DNA of 12,653 nt, taken from the NCBI GenBank assembly GCA_019104905.1, contig JAHRXB010000207.1, forward strand, positions 1 through 12,653, given 5' to 3'. A model generated the notes under the pieces. The model was not told where the DNA came from. It worked only from the letters and a program-made list of their open reading frames with translations, and searched no databases. This document shows positions 6,682 through 12,653 of this stretch, in pieces; within the stretch, counting starts at the first letter, position 1; every line of letters starts with the position of its first letter. The DNA is from Bdellovibrio sp. GTDB lineage: Bacteria; Bdellovibrionota; Bdellovibrionia; Bdellovibrionales; Bdellovibrionaceae. Made by a program: the position numbers and the translations under genes.

Positions 6682-6724
6682 GGACCTCTTTTTCATACTG
6701 AATTCTCATTCAGAAAAGAGGTCC
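6682..6724 (+). promoter_or_regulatory. Leader hairpin that hides the ribosome site of the glycosidase
   Basis: GGACCTCTTTT (6682-6692) pairs perfectly with AAAAGAGGTCC (6714-6724), 11 bp. Inside it, CTGAA (6698-6702) pairs with TTCAG (6709-6713) around a 6-nt loop, stacked on the outer stem with a 5-nt bulge. The right arm contains the Shine-Dalgarno AAGAGG (6716-6721) of the ATG at 6728, so translation would be blocked unless the hairpin opens. No T-run follows, so it is not an intrinsic terminator. It could also be a DNA-level operator. Confidence 0.65.
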
Positions 6725-6727
6725 ATC

Positions 6728-7810
6728 ATGAAACTCCTTCTTTTTTCTTCTCTCCTGTTATTTACCCTGAATTCCCAGGCCATACACCCTCACGCCGACA
6801 AACCCTTGAAGGTTCTGCCGCCAGCTCAAGAGGGGCAACTTTATCACGGGGCCTTCACAGACAATAGCGAAGAAGAAAATCACGTGGTTCTTGAAAATAT
6901 CCGTAAATTCGAACAACTGGCGACGAAGAAGGTCGCCTGGGTTTACTTTTCAAATCACTGGTTCAACGGTCGAGTGACATTTCCAACTGACGCAATTGAA
7001 ACGATCAAAAAAAGTGGCGCGATCCCCTACATCCGCATGAGTCCCTGGTCTCGACAACAAGAAGAGGTCGCCGATCCCCTCATCAATATGCAAAAAATAA
7101 TTGATGGAAAATTCGATTCTGATCTTAAGGAGTGGGCTCGCCAGGCTCGCGATTCAGGCGTGGCCTTGATGATTGAATTTGGCCCTGAAGCCAACGGCAG
7201 TTGGTTTCCTTGGAATGGTGTTTGGAATGGAGGCTCTAAAAAAACAGATTATGGAGACCCCAACTGGCCCGATGGACCTGAACGTTTTCGAGATGCCTAC
7301 CGCCATGTCGTGGATCTGTTTCGCGCTCAGGGAGCAAACAATATAACCTGGATCCTTCATATCGACACTTCTCAATATCCCGCCGCTGAGTGGAACGACC
7401 CGAAGTACTACTATCCTGGAGACGACTATATCGACTGGATCGGAATCACCGTCTATGGCCAACAAGTCCCCAACGATGAAGACTGGGAGGAGTTTGTGCC
7501 TAAGCTCACTCGCTATATGCCAAAAATCGATGCCATCTCCAAAACAAAACCATTGATGATCTCGGAATACGCGGTGATCGAAGATCCCAACAACTCGAAG
7601 AGAAAAGCGAAATGGATTTCTGATGCGCTCAACTTTGTGATGAGTGCAAAAATCCCTCGCATCCGCGCCGCCACCTACTGGCATGCCGGAGGCTGGCTGC
7701 CCAACGGAAAAAATAATTTTAAAATTGATTCTTCCGCCGCCTCGCTGAAGGCCTATCAGGACGCCGTTTCAGACTCACGCTGGCTCTCGGAGGTCCAGCT
7801 CACTCAATAG
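6728..7810 (+). CDS. Secreted GH26-like glycoside hydrolase
   Basis: 360 aa with signal peptide 1-18 (MKLLLFSSLLLFTLNSQA). The body is a TIM-barrel hydrolase resembling glycoside hydrolase family 26 (beta-mannanase and related beta-glycanases). The acid/base Glu154 is in FGPEANGSWFPW, the equivalent of 'HE.NG.WF.W'; the nucleophile Glu270 is in PLMISEYAV; and YYPGDDYIDWIGITVYG (about 228-244) is the characteristic strand 6 region of GH26. ATYWHAGGW (335-343) fits the last strand, with an aromatic at the sugar site. No carbohydrate-binding module is attached. Substrate is uncertain; mannan is only the commonest GH26 target, and an exopolysaccharide of self, prey or biofilm is possible. Ribosome site AAGAGG, 6 nt before ATG, sits in a hairpin. 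Followed by a strong inverted repeat with T-run. Confidence 0.85.
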   Translation: MKLLLFSSLLLFTLNSQAIHPHADKPLKVLPPAQEGQLYHGAFTDNSEEENHVVLENIRKFEQLATKKVAWVYFSNHWFNGRVTFPTDAIETIKKSGAIPYIRMSPWSRQQEEVADPLINMQKIIDGKFDSDLKEWARQARDSGVALMIEFGPEANGSWFPWNGVWNGGSKKTDYGDPNWPDGPERFRDAYRHVVDLFRAQGANNITWILHIDTSQYPAAEWNDPKYYYPGDDYIDWIGITVYGQQVPNDEDWEEFVPKLTRYMPKIDAISKTKPLMISEYAVIEDPNNSKRKAKWISDALNFVMSAKIPRIRAATYWHAGGWLPNGKNNFKIDSSAASLKAYQDAVSDSRWLSEVQLTQ

Positions 7811-7835
7811 TTTCTTGGGCAAACCTTGATTCTTC

Positions 7836-7877
7836 ACTATGGAAAGAGTGTCACATTCTTTCCATAGTCCACTTTTT
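7836..7877 (+). terminator. Hairpin terminator after the glycosidase gene
   Basis: ACTATGGAAAGA (7836-7847) pairs perfectly with TCTTTCCATAGT (7857-7868), 12 bp with a 9-nt loop, starting 26 nt after the stop. Five T's follow at 7873-7877, 4 nt beyond the stem, so the U-tract is displaced and termination may be partial. A binding site for a regulator is an alternative reading. Confidence 0.65.
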
Positions 7878-7940
7878 GAGATTGATTCTTACTAATAGAC
7901 TAAACATGAGTTAATTTCTAAATGAATCACCTCGTTTTTC

Positions 7941-7969
7941 TTGCCCTTCAGAAATCCTCTCCTTAAAAT
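7941..7969 (+). promoter_or_regulatory. Sigma-70-like promoter of the MarR gene
   Basis: TTGCCC (7941-7946), 17 bp, then TAAAAT (7964-7969). Transcription would begin near 7976, leaving a leader of about 39 nt. Between it and the ATG, ATAGT (7981-7985) and ACTAT (7995-7999) form a small inverted repeat with a 9-bp spacer that could serve as a site for autoregulation. Confidence 0.5.
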
Positions 7970-8014
7970 ACAAATCTGCCATAGTTTAATCATCACTATT
8001 TCAGAGGAGAATAA

Positions 8015-8530
8015 ATGGCCAAACTCTTCTTTACAGAGCTTCCCACCCGCGAAGAACTTGAAAGAGATGCCTCCCTCTTGCATCCCAGCTTAGATCATCT
8101 CACCTTGTACTCGCACATTCTGTTGAGACGGGTTGCTACGGATTTAGATATCAACTTGGATAGCTTCTTTTCTAGATACAATCTTTCTTCAGGGCGGTTT
8201 GCATTGATGCTTTTACTGCAAAGAACCCCTCAGGGTCTTATGCCCTCTGAGCTGGCGCAGAAGGTGGGCGTAACTCAAGCCACCATCTCGGGCCTGATCA
8301 ACAGCTTGGAAAAAGCCGATGTCGTCAAAAGAACTACTCACGAAAAGGATGGTCGCTCGTTTGTCATTCTCTTGACTGATAAAGGACATAGTATCTGCAA
8401 CGAGGTGCTTCCTCTGTATCACGAGCGCATTAGTTTGTTCTGGGCCGAATTTAATGACGGAGAAAAAGAACAGCTGAACTCGCTGATGGTGCGAATGATC
8501 GGCTCTATCAATAAGCTTGGAGACAAATAA
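8015..8530 (+). CDS. MarR-family transcriptional regulator
   Basis: 171 aa; GAGGAG lies 5 nt before the ATG. Winged-helix dimeric DNA-binding protein of the MarR family: first helix of the HTH in GLMPSELAQKVG (74-85), recognition helix TQATISGLINSLEKADVV (87-104), and the wing HEKDGRSFVILLTDKG (109-124) with the conserved D-x-R. N-terminal residues 1-50 and C-terminal 125-171 supply the dimer helices. The N-terminus is about 20 residues longer than in compact MarR proteins. MarR proteins usually repress a neighbouring gene and respond to a small ligand; here there is no divergent partner, and the flanking genes end towards it, so the target is probably itself or elsewhere. No cysteine-based sensor like OhrR is evident: the only Cys lies near residue 128. 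Confidence 0.92.
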   Translation: MAKLFFTELPTREELERDASLLHPSLDHLTLYSHILLRRVATDLDINLDSFFSRYNLSSGRFALMLLLQRTPQGLMPSELAQKVGVTQATISGLINSLEKADVVKRTTHEKDGRSFVILLTDKGHSICNEVLPLYHERISLFWAEFNDGEKEQLNSLMVRMIGSINKLGDK

Positions 8531-8552
8531 AAAAGGGGCTCAAGGCCCCTTT
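8525..8552 (-). terminator. Bidirectional terminator between the MarR and lysozyme-like genes
   Basis: AAAGGGGC (8532-8539) pairs with GCCCCTTT (8545-8552) around TCAAG. On the minus strand the stem is followed by six T's (plus A-run 8529-8534), 6 nt after the stop at 8559, a strong terminator for that gene. On the plus strand it ends in TTT and overlaps the MarR stop codon, so it serves both genes, more weakly in this direction. Confidence 0.9.
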
Positions 8553-8558
8553 GAAATT

Positions 8559-9773
8559 CTAGTATTCGCCTGTCATCGTACAGGACATGATATTTTCTAA
8601 AGTAAATCCCGAAGTATTTTGAAATGGACCGAAGTGGTTGTAAGAGCGGCCGACCGCCATGTGCGGACTTACACAGCGCTCTGTAGGAGCCTTCAAACTT
8701 CCATCGGACTTCACGTTATAAGGATGAGTGTTGTAGGCCTTCACCGAGTTGACCTGAACCCCGAACATCCCAGTGACCTTGGCCGCCGCACAGAAAGCAT
8801 TGAAGGTCTGCAAAGAGCTTCCCAAGACGCGAATCATCTCGGCCTGACTTGCTGAAGTGGAGATTCCACATTTTGGATAAAGGACATTCCACTCACGGAT
8901 ACAGGATTGGATATTGCCACCCGAGTCCGGAGTAAATTGGAAAAGACCGATATTCAAACGAGACTCTGCGGGTTGATTCGGATCTTCGTAAAAATTCACT
9001 CCCGCCGGGCGACGATATCCCGTGGGGGCATACTTTTCCGCCACTTTCTGCGCTTTCGCAGAATCCGCCGTCGTCAAAGACTCCATATACGACAAACACA
9101 TCATGAATTTGGACCAAAGCTTTGAGGCCTTCACATAACCTTCACGATTTCCAGCCAAAGCATCACGACGATAGGAGTTCATGCGATTGGCAAATTCGTT
9201 GATCTTCTTCACCGTGGACTCTGAAGGAAGATTCTTGCCGTTCAAAGTAGTCTCAAGAGTTCCTGAAGTCACAGTGCAAAGAGGATGAGAAATCAAACTG
9301 TTCGGCAAGTAGGTATTCACGTCCTTGTTAAGACCAAAATAGGAAGCGACGTAACCCAGTTGCGCTTTAGACGGCTGCATCTTGAGCTCCACGGCATAGG
9401 CGATGCGATCTGCGAATCGATCGTTTCTATCCAAAGTGGTATCACAACTGTCTGTACGGTAAGCCTCTTGCGCATTTCTTACCGGCAAAAGTTCCCGGTA
9501 AGTTTTGTAAGTTGTATCGACAATACCTCCAACGGGGTAAGACACTTCACGAAAAACATCAAACCCTTCAGGAGTGATTGAATCTGAAATAGCCGCTGGC
9601 TCTCGCACCACAGGGGGAGGAGTTGAGGTTGGGGGCGGAGGTGTTGTTCCTGCGTTGGAACCACCGTCGCCGGTATTAATAGGTTTTTTTGCCATCGCAA
9701 AGGCTGCGGTAGAGAAGGTTGTTGCGACAAGGAAGGACATCAAGATGTTGATCGTGCTCTTTTGTGTTTTCAT
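8559..9773 (-). CDS. Secreted lysozyme/lytic transglycosylase-like protein
   Basis: 404 aa. Signal peptide 1-26 (ends TAAFA), then a Gly/Pro-rich linker (34-55, with PPPP and PPP runs). The central part carries a pattern seen in lysozyme-fold lytic transglycosylases: CLSYMES with Glu231 at the position of the catalytic Glu in 'ES', then NIGLFQFTPDS (274-284), the equivalent of 'GLMQIMP'. Those enzymes cleave peptidoglycan glycan strands. The 45-residue gap between the two motifs is longer than usual, so the assignment is by motif only. Eight cysteines (110, 166, 226, 291, 302, 328, 367, 398) suggest four disulfides and an extracytoplasmic location. The Shine-Dalgarno AGGAGG ends only 1 nt before the ATG, which is abnormally close, yet no later start keeps a proper signal peptide. 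Divergent from the 9973 operon. Confidence 0.7.
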   Translation of the reverse strand: MKTQKSTINILMSFLVATTFSTAAFAMAKKPINTGDGGSNAGTTPPPPTSTPPPVVREPAAISDSITPEGFDVFREVSYPVGGIVDTTYKTYRELLPVRNAQEAYRTDSCDTTLDRNDRFADRIAYAVELKMQPSKAQLGYVASYFGLNKDVNTYLPNSLISHPLCTVTSGTLETTLNGKNLPSESTVKKINEFANRMNSYRRDALAGNREGYVKASKLWSKFMMCLSYMESLTTADSAKAQKVAEKYAPTGYRRPAGVNFYEDPNQPAESRLNIGLFQFTPDSGGNIQSCIREWNVLYPKCGISTSASQAEMIRVLGSSLQTFNAFCAAAKVTGMFGVQVNSVKAYNTHPYNVKSDGSLKAPTERCVSPHMAVGRSYNHFGPFQNTSGFTLENIMSCTMTGEY

Positions 9774-9890
9774 ACCTCCTAGATCGGAGATAGGTCTTAG
9801 GACTTAAGAATACCTGGACCATTTTTCCCGACTTTTCCTGGAAAAAGGTAAAGTCATAAAAAACTGAAAAATTATTGTTCAGTCACCTTT

Positions 9891-9902
9891 AGACCATGGT
9901 CT
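9891..9902. promoter_or_regulatory. 12-bp perfect palindrome in a divergent intergenic region
   Basis: AGACCATGGTCT lies between the divergent genes at 9773 and 9973, 13 bp upstream of the candidate -35 at 9915. Its position suits an operator. A second, imperfect dyad, CTTTTCC-T-GGAAAAAG, sits nearby at about 9832-9847. Neither is recognised. Confidence 0.3.
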
Positions 9903-9914
9903 TGAGGTCGAGTT

Positions 9915-9941
9915 TAAGATCTGCCGATCGTTGACCGATAC
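9915..9941 (+). promoter_or_regulatory. Candidate FliA (sigma-28)-like promoter of the PilZ operon
   Basis: TAAGATCT (9915-9922), 11 bp, then ACCGATAC (9934-9941), against TAAAGTTT-N11-GCCGATAA. The -10 matches six of eight and the -35 five of eight, with the exact spacing. The start of transcription would be near 9948, about 25 nt before the ATG at 9973. Weaker than the 2310 promoter. Confidence 0.4.
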
Positions 9942-9972
9942 TATGAATGCAACCAAAAAAGGGAGTATCAAA

Positions 9973-10275
9973 ATGAGTCAACAATATGATGTACCGAACC
10001 TCTATAACTTCTTGCTTCACACTCCAGAGGGCGGGCTCAGAAAAATGCTCGTAGATAACAAACCTTTCACTGAAGCTCACTTCAACTTGATGTTGAAGAT
10101 TGTGCGCGCTTGTAACGAATCTCAGTTTACTGAGCACTTCGAAAAACAAGATTACCCCAAAATCAAAATGGGTCCCGCCGAGATCAAGTTGAAAGAAAAG
10201 TTCTGGGCCGAGGCGATGACGACCTGGAACAATCGTGGACTTCTCACGCCAGCTGTGGCAACTAAGGCAGCGTGA
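9973..10275 (+). CDS. 100-aa cytoplasmic protein, unknown function
   Basis: The frame is open from a TTG at 9931, but ATG 9973 is chosen because GGGAG (9961-9965) lies 7 nt upstream and the TTG lies inside the candidate promoter. The 100-aa product has no signal peptide or membrane segment. It looks all-helical and compact: LYNFLLHTPEGGLRKMLVD (10-28), FTEAHFNLMLKIVRACNESQ (32-51), EIKLKEKFWAEAMTTWNNRG (70-89), with one Cys and a loose Ala/Thr tail. I do not recognise the family. Its stop overlaps the GTG of the RlmM-like gene by four bases (GTGA), so the two are translationally coupled and probably co-regulated. A role in RNA modification or motility control would be only guilt by association. 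Confidence 0.8.
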   Translation: MSQQYDVPNLYNFLLHTPEGGLRKMLVDNKPFTEAHFNLMLKIVRACNESQFTEHFEKQDYPKIKMGPAEIKLKEKFWAEAMTTWNNRGLLTPAVATKAA

Positions 10276-11171
10276 TTGCTTATTTTACCTCAGAACAATT
10301 TCTACCAGAGCTTCTTGAAGAACTAAAAAACGTTCGCTCAGTTCATGGAAGCCTGGTTCTCACTGATGGGCCCCTGCAGACCTCTGTATGGGCCCAAAAT
10401 ATTTGGCTGAACCCTGAAATCATTCCTTTTGAATCCATCAGCCAAGCGGCCAAGTCTTTAAAGGGACTGGGAAAGCTCTGGGCCCCCTACACGTTTGAAC
10501 ATCATCGCAGGGCTCAACTCATCCAAGAACAACTGCCGAAACTAAAACCTCGGATCATTGATTTCTTAGCCCCTCTTCCTGAAGACAATTTAGGAGCTTG
10601 GACTTTATTGGACAAAAACACTCTTTTAGCCTCCAGCAAAACGAATTCACGTTTTCCTCTAGGAGAAGTTCGTTTTCATGAAGATAAAAAGAACCCGCCT
10701 TCGCGCGCCTATTTAAAGTTATGGGAGCTCTTCACGGTCTATAACATTCGCCCCCAGGCGGGACAGCGCGTGGTCGACTTCGGAAGTTGTCCTGGAGGAT
10801 GGACTTGGGTTTTACAGAAAATGGGCTGTGAAGTGATCAGTATTGATCGTGCCCCGTTAGAACCTCACATTGCCAAACTTCCGCGCATTCACTTCATGAA
10901 AACCAATGCCTTCACCGTGAAACCTGAGGACATCGGGGCCATTGACTGGTTCTATTCGGATATTATTTGTTATCCGGAAAAGCTGTTGGAGATGGTGCAA
11001 GCCTGGCAAAGTTCAGGACTTTGCCAGAACTTTGTTTGTACGATAAAATTCCAAGGTAAAACGGACTTTGCGACTCTTAAAAAGTTTCAAGCTCTTGAGA
11101 ATGCGCAGGTTCAACATTTGTTTCACAATAAGCATGAGGTCACCGTATGGATAAAGACATCTTCACCCTGA
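10272..11171 (+). CDS. rlmM: RlmM-like 23S rRNA 2'-O-methyltransferase
   Basis: 299 aa from GTG 10272, overlapping the previous stop; TAAGG precedes by about 4 nt. SAM-dependent 2'-O-ribose methyltransferase; E. coli RlmM modifies C2498 of 23S rRNA before ribosome assembly. The Rossmann motif I is V-D-F-G-S-C-P-G-G-W-T (168-178), close to RlmM 'VDLGACPGGWTY'; Asp192 in SIDRAPL binds the SAM ribose. The K-D-K-E tetrad of the RrmJ/FtsJ group is complete: Lys149 (SRAYLKL), Asp220 (YSDII), Lys249 (TIKF), Glu279 (HNKHEVTVWI, like RlmM 'DREEVTVHV'). The N-terminal 140 residues are shorter than in E. coli RlmM (366 aa in all), implying a reduced RNA-binding part. The gene overlaps the PilZ gene by 25 nt. 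The exact target nucleotide is inferred from the family. Confidence 0.85.
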   Translation: MIAYFTSEQFLPELLEELKNVRSVHGSLVLTDGPLQTSVWAQNIWLNPEIIPFESISQAAKSLKGLGKLWAPYTFEHHRRAQLIQEQLPKLKPRIIDFLAPLPEDNLGAWTLLDKNTLLASSKTNSRFPLGEVRFHEDKKNPPSRAYLKLWELFTVYNIRPQAGQRVVDFGSCPGGWTWVLQKMGCEVISIDRAPLEPHIAKLPRIHFMKTNAFTVKPEDIGAIDWFYSDIICYPEKLLEMVQAWQSSGLCQNFVCTIKFQGKTDFATLKKFQALENAQVQHLFHNKHEVTVWIKTSSP

Positions 11172-11830
11172 TTGGTCGTGAAGAGGAAAAGATCAAGCTT
11201 TGGCAAGATCTGGCCCATGCTAAAGGCGAAATTCTTTGTAAAGGCAAAGAAGATGCGGTGGCAAAACTTCGCATCCTTTTTTTCAATGCCAAAACAAAAT
11301 CCTTGGAATGTGCTTTTGAATCCTCGACAACTCTGAAGAACGAAGAAGAGTATCTGGGGCATTTCTTTTTGGGCGGAGAAAAATATTATTTTCAGGCCGT
11401 TGCCAATGTTCACCAAGGAAAAGTGGTCGTCGCTCTTCCCGAAGAACTTTATCACCTGCAACGCCGTCAGAACTATCGCGTGAGAATTCCCGATGGTTAT
11501 CAGGCTTTCTACAACATCATCTTGGTCAATGAAGTTCCTCAGCGCATCATAGGACAACTGGCCGATTTAAGTAGCCAAGGCTGTCGTGTGATCTATCGTT
11601 TAGACGCCCCCTTAATGAAACTTAACGACAACGTCACCGGCCACCTTGTGATCGGCAAACGCCCCCCGATCGAAATCAACGGCGTCGTCCGTCACATCAA
11701 AGTCGACGAGGGCAACAAGGTCATCCAAACCTTTGGGATCGAGTTCACCCCACTCCCCCCGATCATCGAAAACAAACTCTTCGCCATCACCATGGAAATC
11801 CACAAAGAAGTCTTCAAACGCCCTTCCTAG
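11147..11830 (+). CDS. PilZ-domain c-di-GMP receptor, YcgR-like
   Basis: 227 aa; GAGG lies 7 nt before the ATG, which sits inside the end of the RlmM-like gene. The first 100 residues form a YcgR_N-like beta domain (ECAFESSTTLKNEEEYLGHF, then YYFQAVANVHQGKVVVALPE). The PilZ domain follows: the c-di-GMP binding arginines in LQRRQNYRVRIP (R107-x3-R111) and the second motif D140-L-S-S-Q-G145 (consensus [DN]xSxxG), then strands to about 220. Both motifs are intact, so binding is expected. YcgR proteins brake the flagellar motor when c-di-GMP is high and in enterobacteria are FliA-dependent, which fits the candidate FliA promoter of this operon. Alternatives are control of gliding or another PilZ output. 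A terminator starts at its stop codon. Confidence 0.9.
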   Translation: MDKDIFTLIGREEEKIKLWQDLAHAKGEILCKGKEDAVAKLRILFFNAKTKSLECAFESSTTLKNEEEYLGHFFLGGEKYYFQAVANVHQGKVVVALPEELYHLQRRQNYRVRIPDGYQAFYNIILVNEVPQRIIGQLADLSSQGCRVIYRLDAPLMKLNDNVTGHLVIGKRPPIEINGVVRHIKVDEGNKVIQTFGIEFTPLPPIIENKLFAITMEIHKEVFKRPS

Positions 11831-11850
11831 AAGGTACGCCGTACCTTTTT
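11830..11850 (+). terminator. Intrinsic terminator of the rlmM-PilZ operon
   Basis: AAGGTAC (11831-11837), GCC loop, GTACCTT (11841-11847), then T's to 11850. The 7-bp stem follows the PilZ stop at once. The 3-nt loop is tight but usable. It lies 18 nt from the stop of the convergent gene at 11868. Confidence 0.8.
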
Positions 11851-11867
11851 GAAGTGCGGCGCGTTGG

Positions 11868-12653
11868 CTATTGCTCTGTGGAATTGGGTTCTAACACTGT
11901 GGGATCTTTTTTGCGAATGGGCTCGTATTCATGATCCAAATCTTTTTGTATTTGTTGGCGCTTCAGTTCAGCCTGCTTCTTGAGATCTGCCTGAGACTTT
12001 TTATTCTCTTCAAATCTTTTTGTGTAGTCCCTGTGAAGCTGATTGAATTCGTCCGTTTTAGCTCGAACATAGTCATCAAAGTTTTTGCGCTTATCGCGAG
12101 TCTCCGCCTCAAACTCGTCCCGCTTTTCTTTTTGATTGCTGTAGAAGTCTTTGCGTTTGGCCTCTAATTCATCAAAAAACTCTTTGCGATCCTCAGAGCT
12201 TGCTTTTCGTTTGGAAAAGTTCTTGCGCAGCTCCGCTTGTTCTTTGCTGAAAGCTTCCCGTTCTTCTTTCTGAGTTTTACTGAATTGCTCCCGGGACTTG
12301 GTCATGTCTTTATTGAAGAGGTCCCTTTTTTTATTCAAGATGCTTGAAAACTTGCCACGCACCTCAGAGGGACTGCGCGAAAGATCTGACATCATCTGAT
12401 CCATAAAGGCCTTTTCATCATTTTCTTTTTTGATCTCAGGAGGAATCTGCTTACGAAGCGCCTCAAAAGCTTCCCGATCGGCCTTCAGCGAGTATTTCTC
12501 ATCGACCAAGGTCGTACCTGCGGGCTTGGCCTCTTCAGCAAATGAGGTCGCAGAACACATTCCTTGCACGATGAGGATCCCTAAGGCCACCAGTACTAAA
12601 GACTTTCGTCTGTTTGTATCTTGGAAGTTGGACGCTTCAACGTGCTTTGACCA
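11868..12653 (-). CDS. Exported hendecad-repeat coiled-coil protein (5' end cut by window)
   Basis: A GTG at 12590 would give 240 aa, but it has no ribosome site, and the frame stays open to the window edge, adding 21 codons that include NRRKSLVLV directly before the hydrophobic core. A signal peptide with RRK, LVLVALGILIVQG and cleavage near TSFA makes a start outside the window more likely. No lipobox. After an acidic linker, residues 81-193 (numbered from the GTG) are almost pure charged helix with Phe at 81, 92, 103, 114, 125, 138, 149, 160, 171, 182 and 193: every 11 residues, with one 13-residue step. Each unit reads roughly x6-[KR]-[RE]-x-x-F. Eleven-residue repeats form straight or slightly right-handed coiled coils. 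The tail (194-240) is Lys/Gln-rich, then Pro-containing. Probably a periplasmic rod or spacer; I recognise no family. Confidence 0.8.
   Translation of the reverse strand, partial: WSKHVEASNFQDTNRRKSLVLVALGILIVQGMCSATSFAEEAKPAGTTLVDEKYSLKADREAFEALRKQIPPEIKKENDEKAFMDQMMSDLSRSPSEVRGKFSSILNKKRDLFNKDMTKSREQFSKTQKEEREAFSKEQAELRKNFSKRKASSEDRKEFFDELEAKRKDFYSNQKEKRDEFEAETRDKRKNFDDYVRAKTDEFNQLHRDYTKRFEENKKSQADLKKQAELKRQQIQKDLDHEYEPIRKKDPTVLEPNSTEQ

Noticed and set aside
7154..7684. 176-codon ORF antisense to the GH26-like gene
   Set aside because: Fully inside a well supported gene, with composition typical of a shadow frame and no ribosome site.
1..12653. CRISPR arrays, insertion sequences, attachment sites, tRNA or rRNA genes, known riboswitches
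   Set aside because: No regularly spaced identical repeats, transposase or integrase motifs, terminal inverted repeats, cloverleaf-like segments or recognised aptamers were seen on either strand.

Overview
The window looks like chromosomal DNA of a predatory or related Bdellovibrionota bacterium (Bdellovibrio-like). This is inferred from base composition near 45-50% GC, strong GGAGG-type ribosome sites, many exported and outer-membrane proteins, two sequences resembling FliA (sigma-28) promoters, and a PilZ c-di-GMP receptor linked to one of them. No database search was possible. I see no insertion sequence, phage gene, CRISPR array, tRNA or rRNA.

Layout. (1) 1-1888, minus strand: an outer-membrane porin-like protein, a strong terminator, then a BamD-like TPR protein that lacks a lipid-anchor cysteine and runs off the left edge. 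(2) 1889-2552: a long, mostly gene-free region ending in a compact small-gene cassette on the plus strand: FliA-like promoter, perfect Shine-Dalgarno, 29-codon ORF and intrinsic terminator. (3) 2553-5358, minus strand: nnrD (NAD(P)HX dehydratase), an outer-membrane barrel protein and a secreted M48 metalloprotease, spaced so that they could be one transcript. (4) 5384-7810, plus strand: map (methionine aminopeptidase), divergent from nnrD across 25 bp with overlapping -10 boxes; a four-cysteine secreted protein; and a secreted GH26-like glycosidase whose ribosome site is locked in a hairpin. (5) 8015-8530: a MarR-family regulator with its own sigma-70-like promoter. (6) 8559-9773, minus strand: a secreted, eight-cysteine, lysozyme/transglycosylase-like protein, sharing a bidirectional terminator with the MarR gene. 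(7) 9973-11830, plus strand: a tight three-gene operon (100-aa unknown, RlmM-like rRNA methyltransferase, YcgR-like PilZ protein) behind a candidate FliA promoter. (8) 11868-12653, minus strand: an exported, very charged coiled-coil protein with an 11-residue phenylalanine repeat, open at the right edge.

Together this is an envelope- and secretion-rich neighbourhood: barrels, a BamD-like assembly factor, a metalloprotease, a putative wall lytic enzyme and a glycosidase, mixed with housekeeping genes (map, nnrD, rlmM-like). The two FliA-like promoters would, if real, tie the small peptide and the PilZ operon to the motile phase. The most unusual items are the 29-aa gene cassette, the hendecad-repeat protein, the leader hairpin over the glycosidase ribosome site, and the back-to-back promoters between nnrD and map.
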